Origin: DYKG01 sp964596185
GTDB taxonomy: Bacteria > Muiribacteriota > Ozemobacteria > Ozemobacterales > Ozemobacteraceae
DNA length: 64,000 nt
Reading direction: 5' to 3'
NCBI GenBank assembly: GCA_964596185.1
Contig: CAZQUE010000003.1
Location: 67,073-131,072, forward strand
A program made the position numbers and the translations under genes. The notes below the pieces were generated by a model that saw nothing but the letters and a program-made list of their open reading frames with translations, was not told the DNA's origin and ran no database searches. This document shows, piece after piece, positions 10,229 to 19,622 of this stretch. Numbering within the stretch: the stretch's first letter is position 1; each line of letters starts with the position of its first letter.

Positions 10229-10516
10229 GTGAACCAGTTTCAGAAAGAACAGGTGGTAATAACGGTTCTTGGCGCCAACAAGCCTGGAATTCTTGCCGGA
10301 ATTACCAGGGCCATCGCCGATGCCAACGTTAATGTCGAAGACGTCAGTCAGAAAATCATGCAGGATTTGTTTGCCCTGATGATGATGACCGATTTTTCTC
10401 AGGCTAATTGCAGCTTTGAGAATTTTCAGACGCAGATGCAGGAAGTTGCTGAACAGTTGAAGGTGAAAATTTTCATTCAACACGAAGATGTATTCAGATT
10501 TCAGCATCGGCTTTAA
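10229..10516 (+). CDS. ACT-domain protein (UPF0237 family)
   Basis: A 95-residue single ACT domain with the typical opening VITVLGANKPGILAGITRAIADANVNVEDVSQ (shown in part: GANKPGILAG) followed by MMMTDFS. ACT domains bind small ligands, often amino acids, and UPF0237 proteins are usually encoded directly before a UPF0210 (DUF711) gene, as here. The start is GTG, preceded by GGGAGG at good spacing. The gap to the next gene is 12 bases, so they form an operon. The biochemical role of this pair is not established. Confidence 0.88.
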   Translation: MNQFQKEQVVITVLGANKPGILAGITRAIADANVNVEDVSQKIMQDLFALMMMTDFSQANCSFENFQTQMQEVAEQLKVKIFIQHEDVFRFQHRL

Positions 10517-10528
10517 TGGAGGAAATCA

Positions 10529-11890
10529 ATGCTTTTCTCTATTGAAGAAGTAATCGAAACCATCTCTCAGGTAGGGGTTGAAACCTTTGATATACGCACC
10601 ATTACCTGCGGCATCAATCTGCACAGTTGCATCGATCCGGATGTAAACCGTTGCGCCGAAAAAGTTTATGAAAAAGTAACCAGAGTGGCCAAAGATCTGG
10701 TGCCAACTGCCCGAAGTATCGAAAAGAAATTTGGTATACCCATTGTTAATAAAAGAATCTCGGTGTCACCAATTGCCCACCTTGCCGGAGCTTTTACTGA
10801 ACCGACCGCGGTGCCGATTGCCCAGGCACTTGATCAGGCAGCAAAAGATCTTGGCATCGATTATGTTGCGGGTTTCAGCGCCCAGATTCAAAAAGGCATT
10901 ACCCGTGGCGATCAGATTCTGTTAAATTCAATTGCCGATGCTCTTTGCCATACCGATAGAGTTTGTTCAAGCGTTAATATTGGTAGTTCTCAGGCCGGCA
11001 TCAACATGGATGGTGTCTATCGCATGGCTGAAATCGTTAAAGAAGCAGCCGAGCGCTCTAAAGATAAAAACGGCCTGGCATGCGCCAAGCTGGTGGTCTT
11101 TTGTAACGCCGTCGAAGATAATCCCTTCATTGCCGGTTCATTTCATGGTCCAGGAGAAGGGGAAGCCATTCTCAATGTCGGAATTTCAGGTCCAGGCGTG
11201 GTGCGCGCCGCCCTGGCAAGTGCCGGCAATCTTAGTTTCGGTGAACTATCTGAATTGATCAAGAAGATCAGTTTCAAAATTACCCGAATTGGCGAACTGG
11301 TTGGTCGTGAGGCTTCTCGGGCTACCGGTATTCCCTTTGGTATTATCGATCTTTCGTTGGCACCGACTCCAGCAGAAGGCGATTCAATTTCTGATATTCT
11401 AGAATTGATGGGTCTTGAACGCACAGGTTGCCACGGCACTACGGCTGCCCTGGCAATGCTCAACGATGCGGTCAAGAAAGGCGGCATGATGGCCGCAACC
11501 TATGCTGGCGGCTTGTCTGGCGCATTTATTCCTTTGACTGAGGATGCGGGTATGTGTCGAGCGGTTGAAGCCGGCGCTTTGAATATTCAGAAACTCGAAG
11601 CCATGACCTGTGTTTGTTCTGTCGGGCTTGATATGGTTGCCATTCCCGGCGATACGCCCGTTGATGTTATCGCGGGTATCATTGCCGACGAAGCTGCAAT
11701 TGGCATGATTAACCATAAAACTACTGCCTGTCGACTTATTCCAGTTCCAGGAATGGTTGCCGGCGATGTTGTCGATTTTGGGGGACTGCTTGGCAAAGGG
11801 CCAATTATTGCCGTTTCCAAAGAAAAACCCTCGGTGTTTGTGCGTCGTGGCGGCCGGATTCCGCCACCGGTTCACAGCATGAAAAACTGA
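10529..11890 (+). CDS. UPF0210 (DUF711) family protein
   Basis: A 453-residue protein matching the UPF0210 family in length and in sequence features I recall: an N-terminal RTITCGINL, a central RVCSSVNIGSSQAGINMDG, GPGEGEAILNVGISGPGVV, and a C-terminal VDFGGLLGKGPI. These proteins are related to glycyl-radical-type barrel folds but lack a proven activity. A strong ribosome site (TGGAGG) precedes the ATG. It is paired with the ACT gene upstream and closed by a clear terminator, so this is a self-contained two-gene operon. Confidence 0.88.
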   Translation: MLFSIEEVIETISQVGVETFDIRTITCGINLHSCIDPDVNRCAEKVYEKVTRVAKDLVPTARSIEKKFGIPIVNKRISVSPIAHLAGAFTEPTAVPIAQALDQAAKDLGIDYVAGFSAQIQKGITRGDQILLNSIADALCHTDRVCSSVNIGSSQAGINMDGVYRMAEIVKEAAERSKDKNGLACAKLVVFCNAVEDNPFIAGSFHGPGEGEAILNVGISGPGVVRAALASAGNLSFGELSELIKKISFKITRIGELVGREASRATGIPFGIIDLSLAPTPAEGDSISDILELMGLERTGCHGTTAALAMLNDAVKKGGMMAATYAGGLSGAFIPLTEDAGMCRAVEAGALNIQKLEAMTCVCSVGLDMVAIPGDTPVDVIAGIIADEAAIGMINHKTTACRLIPVPGMVAGDVVDFGGLLGKGPIIAVSKEKPSVFVRRGGRIPPPVHSMKN

Positions 11891-11908
11891 TTTAAAATGT
11901 TTAAAACA

Positions 11909-11939
11909 GGGGGCTGTCTCAAGCGAGATGGCTCCTTTT
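11909..11939 (+). terminator. Intrinsic terminator after UPF0210 gene
   Basis: Stem GGGGGCTGTCTC / GAGATGGCTCC (11 pairs with three G-T wobbles), loop AAGC, followed by TTTT. It ends the ACT/UPF0210 operon before the cyclase genes. Confidence 0.75.
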
Positions 11940-12013
11940 GCTTTCTTGGGGAAAAAGCCTGGTTTTGATCGGGTGGTCTGCTTTTGCAAAACAGTAACAA
12001 AATAGGACCTCAA

Positions 12014-14911
12014 ATGATCATCGGAGCGATTTTGGCTCTGCTGATCATTCTACCCGCAAACTTTATGGCGGAAAATCTTGATGAATTAGCCAGAAAAGAC
12101 TTTCGACATAAGCTGATGCGTAAGTATCTGCTGTTACAGAACGATTTGTTAAGATTCAAGCTTGACCTTGTTCCCCGCTACCAGATTCAAAGAATAATCA
12201 ATGAGGTTGAGAAATCCGCGGGACTGGTAGCTCTGAAACAGACTTTACCAAATTTTTCTTCGAAAGATTTCGTTGAGATCTACGACCAGGGCATGTTGAC
12301 CCGGATACTGTCGATTTTGGCTAAAGATCATGGTTTACAACCGATTTATCTTGGAGTTGCTTCAGCCGATGTTGGAAATTACTGGTCATGGACCGGGCAG
12401 CCCTTTTCCTGGCTTTCTCAAGCAAAAAGGGAGCTGCTTGACCTTAATATAAGCTGTTACATAACTGATTTGAATGGAATTGACCCGGTTACGGTTGATA
12501 AAAACGCTGCTGACAATTTTTTGCAGCGATTGATCGAGGCGCGTGGCAGTCATAAAAATTCGGCTGATGCTTTTTATTTCTCCTTTAGGGAAGCCTTCTC
12601 TGAAATGGCCTATAGTCCACGCTATTCGGCAAATACTTATGAAATATGCTGTGATCGATTCGACAGCTTGCGTTTGTTCGTTCACTATAATCGTTTGAAG
12701 GATCGTGAGAAATTTTACGGGGGCTACATGCTGGTTTTTGCCAGTCGCGATCTTAAGCCGGCATTTTTTTTGCATAAAGCTTTAGAATTGGGGTTTGCCG
12801 GAGTAAAGCGTGCATATAGTCGCGAATCATTTACTCCTTCGCACCTTGTTTTGAGCAGCGGAATGTCCTCAGATTTGCGGGGCTATCATGATTTGTCATC
12901 TAAAAAAAGCCCCTTGCCTCAAGAAATTTTTGTTGGCATTGATTTTTCAAATGAAATATTCAATTTAAATAAATTTAGGAAAAGCCTTTCTTTTGTCCGA
13001 AATTTAGCGGTTCTAATCGCATTTTTTCTAATGATAAGATTGTTTCTATTTGGAATAACTGGCTTTTCCCAGTTGAGAAAGAGCTTCCTGGCGGTAGTAG
13101 TTTCAGTAATTTTCATACCTTATCTGATTCTTGGGAATCTTACCTACATAATTTTCGGCAGTCTTGAGAATTTGCATGTTGAAGAGGTGAAAGCAGAACT
13201 TGAGCGTTATTTTTACGAACTTGATTACTATTATCATGACCAAAAGATTCAGCATTTAATCCGGCTTTTTTATGCCAAAGAACAATTTATTAGAAACGTA
13301 AATTTATCGGTGTCAGAATTTGCCGAGTTACATGCTCATGAGGTTGTAGAACCTGGATTTCATGCAAATTTCTATATTTACCGTAATGATGCATTCACCA
13401 GAAAATTTGATTCCGGGTTTCGTGGCAGCACCAGACCAAACAGGTTTTTAACTGCACTTGGAGCGCGATATCTCGAGCAGATCGGAGCTCTGGATAAAAA
13501 TAAGCCGGCGGCACGTAAGGATCTTGAAATATCGAGGCTTACCGATGGATTCCTTTCAGAACTGCGCGAGGGAAACCTCGAGCATTTTATTCTTGCCTCT
13601 GAAGGTAATGTTACGCGGGACATTGCCAAGATAGACGATTTTTCCCGGATGGTCTATTTTTTGATTCCAGAGAATGAGCGGATTTCAGCACCTGTTAAGG
13701 CAATTGCTTTCGGAAATGTGGCTGATGTTAACACCAATATTTATCAACAGCATTGTTTTCATCGTGACATTTTTTACCGACAATCAAAATTTGCTGATGC
13801 TCATTTGGCATTGGGTATAAGGCGTGGCGAGGGTTCGGTCTCAAGATGGTGGCCTGACGATGTTGGAGTTGGCAATAATCTTAAACGATTGCTTGATCTT
13901 GTGGCACTTACAAACAGTAATGGGCAATTATTGGATTTAAAAGAAGGACGAATAAATTTGGAAAGCTGGCGTTTTGCTAATGGCGACAGTTCCATTTTTG
14001 CCGGAGAGATTCATGCAACTCCTGATTATCTACTTGAATTGGTGATCAGGGTCTTCCCCTTGTTGCTGCTACTTTTCTCAATAATTTCGATATTTTTGTT
14101 TTCAGACGTTTTGAATTCGATGTTCGTCTTGCCAGTTCAAGGGTTTGCTAGCGCTGCATTTTCAATAAAAGCCGGTCATTTCATGACCAGGGTTGTGGCC
14201 GGTGGCTGTGATGAACTTTCAGAGTTGGCCCGGAGTTTTAACTTGATGGCAATCGGTTTGCAGCAGCGTGAGAGTCTGCGGCGGTTTATTTCTGAAGATC
14301 TTTTCTGGAAAATTAAGCAACGTAACGAGGAACTGGCTTTCGGAAAATTACAGGAAAAAGAAGTTAGCGTATTGGCTTCTGATATTCGGAGCTTTACAAG
14401 TATCAGTGAAAAATTTCCGGCTGATGAAGTGGTGCTTTTGTTAAATGATTACTTTACGGAGATGGAAGCTGCTATTGCCGGGGCGGGTGGTGTGATTGTT
14501 CGATTTGTTGGTGATGCTGTTGTTGCTGTCTTTCAGGGAAATAGTCCTGATAAAAATTGTGCGGCCGCGGTTAATGCGGCAGTTGAGATGCGTAAAGCGC
14601 TTTTCCGATTAAACCATCAACGTAAAAATCTAGGCTTTTTTGCCGTCGAAAACGGCATCGGTATTGCCACGGGGGTGGCGGTTACCGGCATTTCCGGTTC
14701 CCAGAAAGGGCGAAAGGCATTTTGTGTTATGGGTGAGGTCACCCAGATTGCCGAGAATCTGGAAGCCAAGAGTAAGAATTCTAATTTTAACAAAATCATA
14801 ATTTGCGAAAAATCCGCTCAGCTTTTGCAGAAAAAAGCGGATCTGGTTCTATTGAAATCGGATGAAAACTTTGTTGAGGCTTATGATTTTAAGGGTTGGA
14901 GAGATGACTGA
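12014..14911 (+). CDS. Membrane class III adenylate cyclase-like protein, C1-type half
   Basis: A 965-residue protein (numbering from ATG 12014, which has AGGA 6 bases upstream; a TTG at 11984 is the alternative). Membrane helices lie at about 1-20, 325-380 (two) and 675-695, with two large extracytoplasmic regions between, then a HAMP-like linker and a class III cyclase domain (about 775-955). Both metal-binding Asp are present: D790 in ASDIRSFT and D834 in VGDAVVAV. The other catalytic positions are altered: the substrate-specifying Lys is Arg830, the Thr/Asp position is Cys904, and the transition-state Asn/Arg are Gln911 and Asn915 (GEVTQIAEN instead of GDTVNxAxR). A homodimer should therefore be inactive. 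The next gene overlaps by 8 bases and carries exactly the missing residues. Confidence 0.85.
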   Translation: MIIGAILALLIILPANFMAENLDELARKDFRHKLMRKYLLLQNDLLRFKLDLVPRYQIQRIINEVEKSAGLVALKQTLPNFSSKDFVEIYDQGMLTRILSILAKDHGLQPIYLGVASADVGNYWSWTGQPFSWLSQAKRELLDLNISCYITDLNGIDPVTVDKNAADNFLQRLIEARGSHKNSADAFYFSFREAFSEMAYSPRYSANTYEICCDRFDSLRLFVHYNRLKDREKFYGGYMLVFASRDLKPAFFLHKALELGFAGVKRAYSRESFTPSHLVLSSGMSSDLRGYHDLSSKKSPLPQEIFVGIDFSNEIFNLNKFRKSLSFVRNLAVLIAFFLMIRLFLFGITGFSQLRKSFLAVVVSVIFIPYLILGNLTYIIFGSLENLHVEEVKAELERYFYELDYYYHDQKIQHLIRLFYAKEQFIRNVNLSVSEFAELHAHEVVEPGFHANFYIYRNDAFTRKFDSGFRGSTRPNRFLTALGARYLEQIGALDKNKPAARKDLEISRLTDGFLSELREGNLEHFILASEGNVTRDIAKIDDFSRMVYFLIPENERISAPVKAIAFGNVADVNTNIYQQHCFHRDIFYRQSKFADAHLALGIRRGEGSVSRWWPDDVGVGNNLKRLLDLVALTNSNGQLLDLKEGRINLESWRFANGDSSIFAGEIHATPDYLLELVIRVFPLLLLLFSIISIFLFSDVLNSMFVLPVQGFASAAFSIKAGHFMTRVVAGGCDELSELARSFNLMAIGLQQRESLRRFISEDLFWKIKQRNEELAFGKLQEKEVSVLASDIRSFTSISEKFPADEVVLLLNDYFTEMEAAIAGAGGVIVRFVGDAVVAVFQGNSPDKNCAAAVNAAVEMRKALFRLNHQRKNLGFFAVENGIGIATGVAVTGISGSQKGRKAFCVMGEVTQIAENLEAKSKNSNFNKIIICEKSAQLLQKKADLVLLKSDENFVEAYDFKGWRDD

Positions 14912-17699
14912 AAAATTCATAAGAATCGATCGCCGGGTTTCAGCAACAACTTTATTGTTGTGTTGGCTATTCATTTTTCTTTTGCCGGCAATTACCTTTC
15001 AGTTATGCCTTGACTGGTTGTTTGATTTGACCTTCAAGGCTAATTGTCGTGCGGTCAACCATCAACTGATCAATGAACTAACCAGATTCAAAAAACAGGC
15101 TACGACCGAATATGCTCTTGAAAAAATGCTTGAAGATTCTTTCAATAAAATGTTTGAAAGTGATCATAAATTTTCTAAGAATGAGCTGGTGCAGTTGATT
15201 GAGGAAAAAACAGGAGCAAAAGTTGCGCTTTTAGTAAGGCATGGCGCAAGCACAAAAGAATTGCAGATCGTTCAGTCGAAGGAGTTCTCAAAGTTTATAA
15301 ATGTTTTGCCACGAAAATTGACCCAGAGATTTCTATTGGAATTATACAAAGATGGCATTGCAAATGAGGGTAAATTATTTTTAAGGCAGCAGTTCATGCT
15401 TATTGCCGAACCTGCTTTGGTTGTTTCGCGTGTTTGCAAGTCGGTTTCCGGAAAATTTCGAGGCCCGGTTTATTTCTATTATTGTCCGAAACGTTCTCAG
15501 GGAAAAACTGTTGAAGGTTTTTTTCTAATGATTATTGGTAGAGAAATAAATTACCGTAGGATCCTTGAATCGTCTCTGGTTTCTGAAAATGCTTTGATAA
15601 AAAGGAGTTTTGAAAAACTTGGTTTTGAGTTGCCCCGGCGCATGCATAACAACAATTCGATCATCAGCAGCTTTACAACCGATCTTCAAGGTTATTCTTT
15701 GAGCGGAATGCCTTTGCAGGAAATGGTGGTTGACCTGATTCAACGCGGAACCCTTTTCCCCTACGGAATCGAGACAACGGTTAAAAAGATGCCGGTTTTA
15801 CGTGTATCTATTGCGAACAGGCACCTGCAGCATCTCCTTTTTCCGTATCGGGAAAACTTTCGGCAAGGCTTGCTGCTAGGCATCTTGTTCGGTGCAATAA
15901 TGCTTTTACATCTGCATTTATTTGGAGAGAATTTTCGGGCTGGTCTGCGACAAAAGGCTCTTATAGGTCTTGCTTTGATAACTTTTTTACCAATCGCGCT
16001 GTTGTTGGTGGCAACAGTCACCTGGTCAGAGTTCAGCTTTATTGAAGAACGTTATCTTAACGAGAGTCGGATCCGCAATATTGCTGAATCGGCGCAACAG
16101 AAATTCAATGACCATCTTGCCAACTCTCAATTGCAAACATTGAATCTGGCAAAAGAATTGGAAAATGAAAAAGTCGTTATGTCTGGTGAAAGCATAAAGA
16201 ATTGTTTGAAACGCTTTATTGAGGCAACGGGGGCATCAATGGCGGGTTACGATCATTTGGTCTCCGGGTCCACTTTTGTGTCGAATGAAATACCAACTGG
16301 CATTGAAAAGAATGAGGAAGAAATACTAAAGGATGCTTCGCGAACATTGCTGAATACATTCGATCAAAATGGAAACTTCAATCTGAGCTATATTGATGGG
16401 GTTAATAATTCTTTTTCTGCCGTTAATCCCGCCTTTGTCAATGAAATGCTTTGTTCGTCTGGTCGTCTTTTCGAATACGGTCGTTTTCGCACTGGAAACC
16501 GTTATTCCATCGTAGCTCAATTGTTTGCTGGCAAACCTTCAGCTCGAGCACTGGTAATAGTAAGGTATTCTGCAAAATCTTTGTTAAAAGGTTTTGCTGA
16601 AAAATTTTTTCAGCAAAACCAAAGTTTGGGCAACATGGGAAGAGTGCGTTTGTTTCGATATGAGTTTGAAGCGGATAAACCAAGGTTTTTTAATTGTTTT
16701 AACGACGAGAGAATTGAAAACCAGCATTTGCAAAAGCAATTGAATGATGCTTTGCAAGGTAATGGGACTTTGCTTGACGGTTCCGGGCGAAAAATTCGTC
16801 TATTTCAGCTTCTGGCAGGATTCCCGATGATAATCAATGTTGAATCAAATGAAATTGAGACTGAAGAATTCTACTTGAAAACTTTTTTTGTCGTTGCTGT
16901 TTCCATAATTTTGCTGATGGTATTTGCCTATCTTGTACTGGGAAAAATCTACATTGATCCTATTCAAGAATTTGTCCGGGTAACCAGAAGTGTTGCCAGA
17001 AATGAACTCAATTGCTGTCCTCAGATAAAAAGCCGCGATGAGTTTCTGCATCTGAAATCTGCGTTTGTCGAAATGATCGAGGGTATTTCACAGAAGGAGA
17101 CGATGTCTCAATTTGTTTCGCAGGATGTTTTGGATGCGGTTCATGGAAACCTGACATCAGGATTGGAGCCTGGCGGAGAAAAAGTGGAATCAACGGTCTG
17201 CTTTGTGCGTATGCCTTTGTTGAGTTCATTGAAGAAACCAGAAGAAATCGTTCGTCATTTGAGCTTTTTCATGGAGCTGATCGAGAGTCTGACAATTAGA
17301 TATTCAGGTACTATAGATAAGATAATCGAAGACACAATCATGCTTGTTTTTCGGGGAGAAAATCATGCCTTAAAGGCTGCAAATACTGTTCTTGAGGCTA
17401 GTCTTGCCTGTCGCCAGGAAAAAGGCGAAATTCAGGCTGGAATTGCCTCGGGCACGGTTATCTCTGGAAAAATAGGCTCAAGACTTGGCAAGCTTGATTT
17501 TACTGTGATCGGTGATACGGTTAACCTGGCGGCACGGCTCAAAACAGAGGCTAAGTCGGCAAAACATACCGGTATTATCATTGCCCCCTCGACCATTCGT
17601 CTTTTAAGGGGAAAGGCTGGAGTTGAATTTTTAAAACGGGTTGCTATCAAAGGTAAAAGTCGCGAATACCCACTTTATGAACTGACCAAACTTCGTTGA
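14904..17699 (+). CDS. Membrane class III adenylate cyclase-like protein, C2-type half
   Basis: A 931-residue protein from ATG 14904, overlapping the stop of the previous cyclase gene (GGAG just upstream; an earlier in-frame ATG at 14862 would give a longer overlap and is less likely). It repeats the partner's plan: N-terminal helix, large external region, helices near 325-375, a second external region, a helix near 660-680, HAMP-like linker and C-terminal cyclase domain. Here the first metal Asp is replaced by Val768 (CFVRMPLL), while Lys806, Asp810, Thr867, Asn874 and Arg878 (GDTVNLAARL) are intact. Lys plus Thr is the adenine-selecting pair of class IIIb. Alone it lacks full metal binding; paired with the upstream protein it would complete one ATP site. 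Confidence 0.85.
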   Translation: MTEKFIRIDRRVSATTLLLCWLFIFLLPAITFQLCLDWLFDLTFKANCRAVNHQLINELTRFKKQATTEYALEKMLEDSFNKMFESDHKFSKNELVQLIEEKTGAKVALLVRHGASTKELQIVQSKEFSKFINVLPRKLTQRFLLELYKDGIANEGKLFLRQQFMLIAEPALVVSRVCKSVSGKFRGPVYFYYCPKRSQGKTVEGFFLMIIGREINYRRILESSLVSENALIKRSFEKLGFELPRRMHNNNSIISSFTTDLQGYSLSGMPLQEMVVDLIQRGTLFPYGIETTVKKMPVLRVSIANRHLQHLLFPYRENFRQGLLLGILFGAIMLLHLHLFGENFRAGLRQKALIGLALITFLPIALLLVATVTWSEFSFIEERYLNESRIRNIAESAQQKFNDHLANSQLQTLNLAKELENEKVVMSGESIKNCLKRFIEATGASMAGYDHLVSGSTFVSNEIPTGIEKNEEEILKDASRTLLNTFDQNGNFNLSYIDGVNNSFSAVNPAFVNEMLCSSGRLFEYGRFRTGNRYSIVAQLFAGKPSARALVIVRYSAKSLLKGFAEKFFQQNQSLGNMGRVRLFRYEFEADKPRFFNCFNDERIENQHLQKQLNDALQGNGTLLDGSGRKIRLFQLLAGFPMIINVESNEIETEEFYLKTFFVVAVSIILLMVFAYLVLGKIYIDPIQEFVRVTRSVARNELNCCPQIKSRDEFLHLKSAFVEMIEGISQKETMSQFVSQDVLDAVHGNLTSGLEPGGEKVESTVCFVRMPLLSSLKKPEEIVRHLSFFMELIESLTIRYSGTIDKIIEDTIMLVFRGENHALKAANTVLEASLACRQEKGEIQAGIASGTVISGKIGSRLGKLDFTVIGDTVNLAARLKTEAKSAKHTGIIIAPSTIRLLRGKAGVEFLKRVAIKGKSREYPLYELTKLR

Positions 17700-17812
17700 G
17701 GCTTCCTGGTGAGGTTTTAAGTGGTTATTTGATTGTTGGCGGATTTCCAGAGAAACAATGCGCTCAATCAACGATGAGATTCCAGGTTTTTATTCTGAGC
17801 AAATCTACCGGG

Positions 17813-18130
17813 TCACTTTTTCTTTTTGGGAACTGGCAACGCCGCTGCTGTGATGCGAACAAGCTCGGTCAGCCACTCGTGGTCTTCCAGACGATCTTCA
17901 ATTAACAGGGCGGGTTTGGCGCTGGGGTAAGGTGATTCTTCAGTTAGATTACCCGAAAATTTTGCGCCTTCATCGGTCTTTTTGACAAAAAGCCGGTTGT
18001 CACAAATCAGGGCAACAATTTTTCCATCGAGATATATCGCATACTCGCCGAACATTTTGCGGCAGGTCACTTCAAGCTGTGAACTCAGCATTTCAATAAT
18101 GAAATCAACATAATCCTGATCTGAAGCCAT
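17813..18130 (-). CDS. TfoX N-terminal domain protein
   Basis: A small protein of 105 residues. The motif CRKMFGEYAIYLDGKIVALI followed by DNRLFVK and KPALLIED is characteristic of the TfoX-N family, first known from competence regulators but widespread as a stand-alone domain of unknown function. The C-terminus is lysine rich (PKKKK). I chose the ATG at 18130 because GGAGAG lies 4-9 bases upstream; an ATG at 18142 is also in frame. It is convergent with the cyclase operon and divergent from the GNAT gene. A regulatory role is not shown. Confidence 0.75.
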   Translation of the reverse strand: MASDQDYVDFIIEMLSSQLEVTCRKMFGEYAIYLDGKIVALICDNRLFVKKTDEGAKFSGNLTEESPYPSAKPALLIEDRLEDHEWLTELVRITAAALPVPKKKK

Positions 18131-18191
18131 GTTTCTCTCCATTCTGGAAGCCGTATTTCGCAGTCTCTTTTTCGCAGCCTAACAAAAGAAT

Positions 18192-18222
18192 TTGCAGAGG
18201 TCAAAGTTAAAAAATGTATAAT
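18192..18222 (+). promoter_or_regulatory. Weak candidate promoter for the GNAT gene
   Basis: A perfect TATAAT lies 56 bases before the ATG at 18279. The best upstream hexamer, TTGCAG, is 19 bases away, which is longer than the optimum. The call rests mainly on the -10 match. Confidence 0.3.
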
Positions 18223-18278
18223 GCATTTGTAAAGGTGTTTTTTCGATATGAAAAAGAGTCTGGTGTGTAGAATTAATT

Positions 18279-18791
18279 ATGGAATCAAAATCTTATTTGA
18301 ATGTGTGTGAGGCCTCTGAAGAGCACAAGAAAGTCTTTGTTGAATGGGGTCGCGCCTGTCGCATCGAAGAACTTACCTGCCGCCCGATTGTCGCCGGCAA
18401 AAGGATTGCTGCCGAGTCAAAACTGATTACCCTCGCTTTTTTTATCACTCATAGTGAAAAACCTGTCGGCAAAATGAGCTTCTTTGACTTTAACTCAAGA
18501 AATCGTTCGGCAGAATTCGGTTACATGGTAGACCCGGCTCAGCGTGGCCGTGGCATTGCCACACAAATGCTCCGGATGGGTCTGAAAAAGATTTTTTGCG
18601 ATGAAAATCTCAACAAGCTTTATTGTCAGACGGCTGAATTCAATATTCCATCGATCAGGCTTCTGAAAAAGTCGGGCTTTCATCTCGACGGAACCCTGCG
18701 CGAGCATCACGAGTTAGATGGAAAGCTATATTCCGATCTTGTCTTCAGCATTCTGAGACGCGAGTTTGAAGCCGTGGAGAAGACATGGTAG
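18279..18791 (+). CDS. GNAT-family N-acetyltransferase (RimJ/RimL-like)
   Basis: A 170-residue acetyltransferase. The acetyl-CoA binding motif A appears as DPAQRGRGIATQML (R/Q-x-x-G-x-G/A), with the preceding strand AEFGYMV and the following NIPSIRLLKKSGFHLDG, a typical RimJ/RimL-like signature. The family acetylates N-terminal amines of proteins or small molecules; the substrate cannot be read from sequence. A nucleotidyltransferase gene follows 82 bases downstream in the same direction. Confidence 0.82.
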   Translation: MESKSYLNVCEASEEHKKVFVEWGRACRIEELTCRPIVAGKRIAAESKLITLAFFITHSEKPVGKMSFFDFNSRNRSAEFGYMVDPAQRGRGIATQMLRMGLKKIFCDENLNKLYCQTAEFNIPSIRLLKKSGFHLDGTLREHHELDGKLYSDLVFSILRREFEAVEKTW

Positions 18792-18873
18792 AGATTGTGG
18801 AATTCCGCCGCGCCGCAATGCTTCAAAGAGTTTTTGCCCGAATAAACTTCAGATTTCTTCGAAGAGGTTAATA

Positions 18874-19497
18874 ATGAAAGAAATAGTAGCGTTGGCAGTT
18901 GATGAACTTAAGAAAAAATACCAGCCGCACACAATCATTTTGTATGGATCATATGCAAGAAACGAAGAAACAGAAACCAGTGACCTTGATATTGCCGGCT
19001 TTTGCGACAAAGAAGAAGAATTGAAAGACGCCCGGATTTTTCATGGAATCTATCTCGATGCCTGGATTCACCCGACCAGCACTTTGGAAAACGTCTCTGA
19101 TGCTTCCTTGTGCTACGAAGACGGGGCTGTTCTCTATGATGAGCGCGGTCTTGGCAAGGTTTTCATTGAAAAGGTAAAAGCTTTGCAAAAGCGGGGCACA
19201 AAGCCAATGGCAAGCGGCGACCTTAGTCATTTGAAACAATGGGTTAACAAAATGCTTGAGCGGGCCGCTAATGGCGATATAGACGGAAATTACCGCAGAA
19301 CCTGGCTGCAGTTTGATTTGTTGAAAATGTATTTTGATATTCGTGGTTTATGGTTTCTTGGCCACAAAAAAAGCTTCCAATATCTGCAGAAGCATGATGC
19401 AGAAGGTTACAGACTGTTCGAGGCTGTTTACAGTCGTCCGCAAGATATTGAAGCTCTCAGAAAACTCGCAGTGTTTGTCGTCGAAATTCAGGGATAA
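18874..19497 (+). CDS. Nucleotidyltransferase-domain protein (MNT-like)
   Basis: A 207-residue protein from ATG 18874 (GAAGAGG upstream; an earlier in-frame start at 18766 would overlap the GNAT gene). The pol-beta nucleotidyltransferase core is visible as LYGSYARNEETETSDLDI (Gly-Ser, then Asp-x-Asp), with a third acidic residue in LDAWIH. The C-terminal 100 residues are helical and may be HEPN-like, as in MNT-HEPN proteins, but the R-x4-6-H toxin motif is not evident. Known relatives transfer nucleotides to proteins or antibiotics. It could be a single-chain form of an MNT/HEPN module; this is inference. Confidence 0.7.
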   Translation: MKEIVALAVDELKKKYQPHTIILYGSYARNEETETSDLDIAGFCDKEEELKDARIFHGIYLDAWIHPTSTLENVSDASLCYEDGAVLYDERGLGKVFIEKVKALQKRGTKPMASGDLSHLKQWVNKMLERAANGDIDGNYRRTWLQFDLLKMYFDIRGLWFLGHKKSFQYLQKHDAEGYRLFEAVYSRPQDIEALRKLAVFVVEIQG

Positions 19498-19622
19498 AGA
19501 GGCTGCTTAAATAGTTCATCTGGGGCGCAATTATCAAAATTGTACTCTGGCTGAAAGCGCAGATTCTCGCTATAATCATTTCTGAGTTACGTCAGACTGA
19601 AAAATAGGATTCTTTAAAAGAC

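Noticed and set aside
11399..12013. Long minus-strand frame opposite the UPF0210 gene end
   Set aside because: It runs through a clear terminator and antisense to a well-supported gene.
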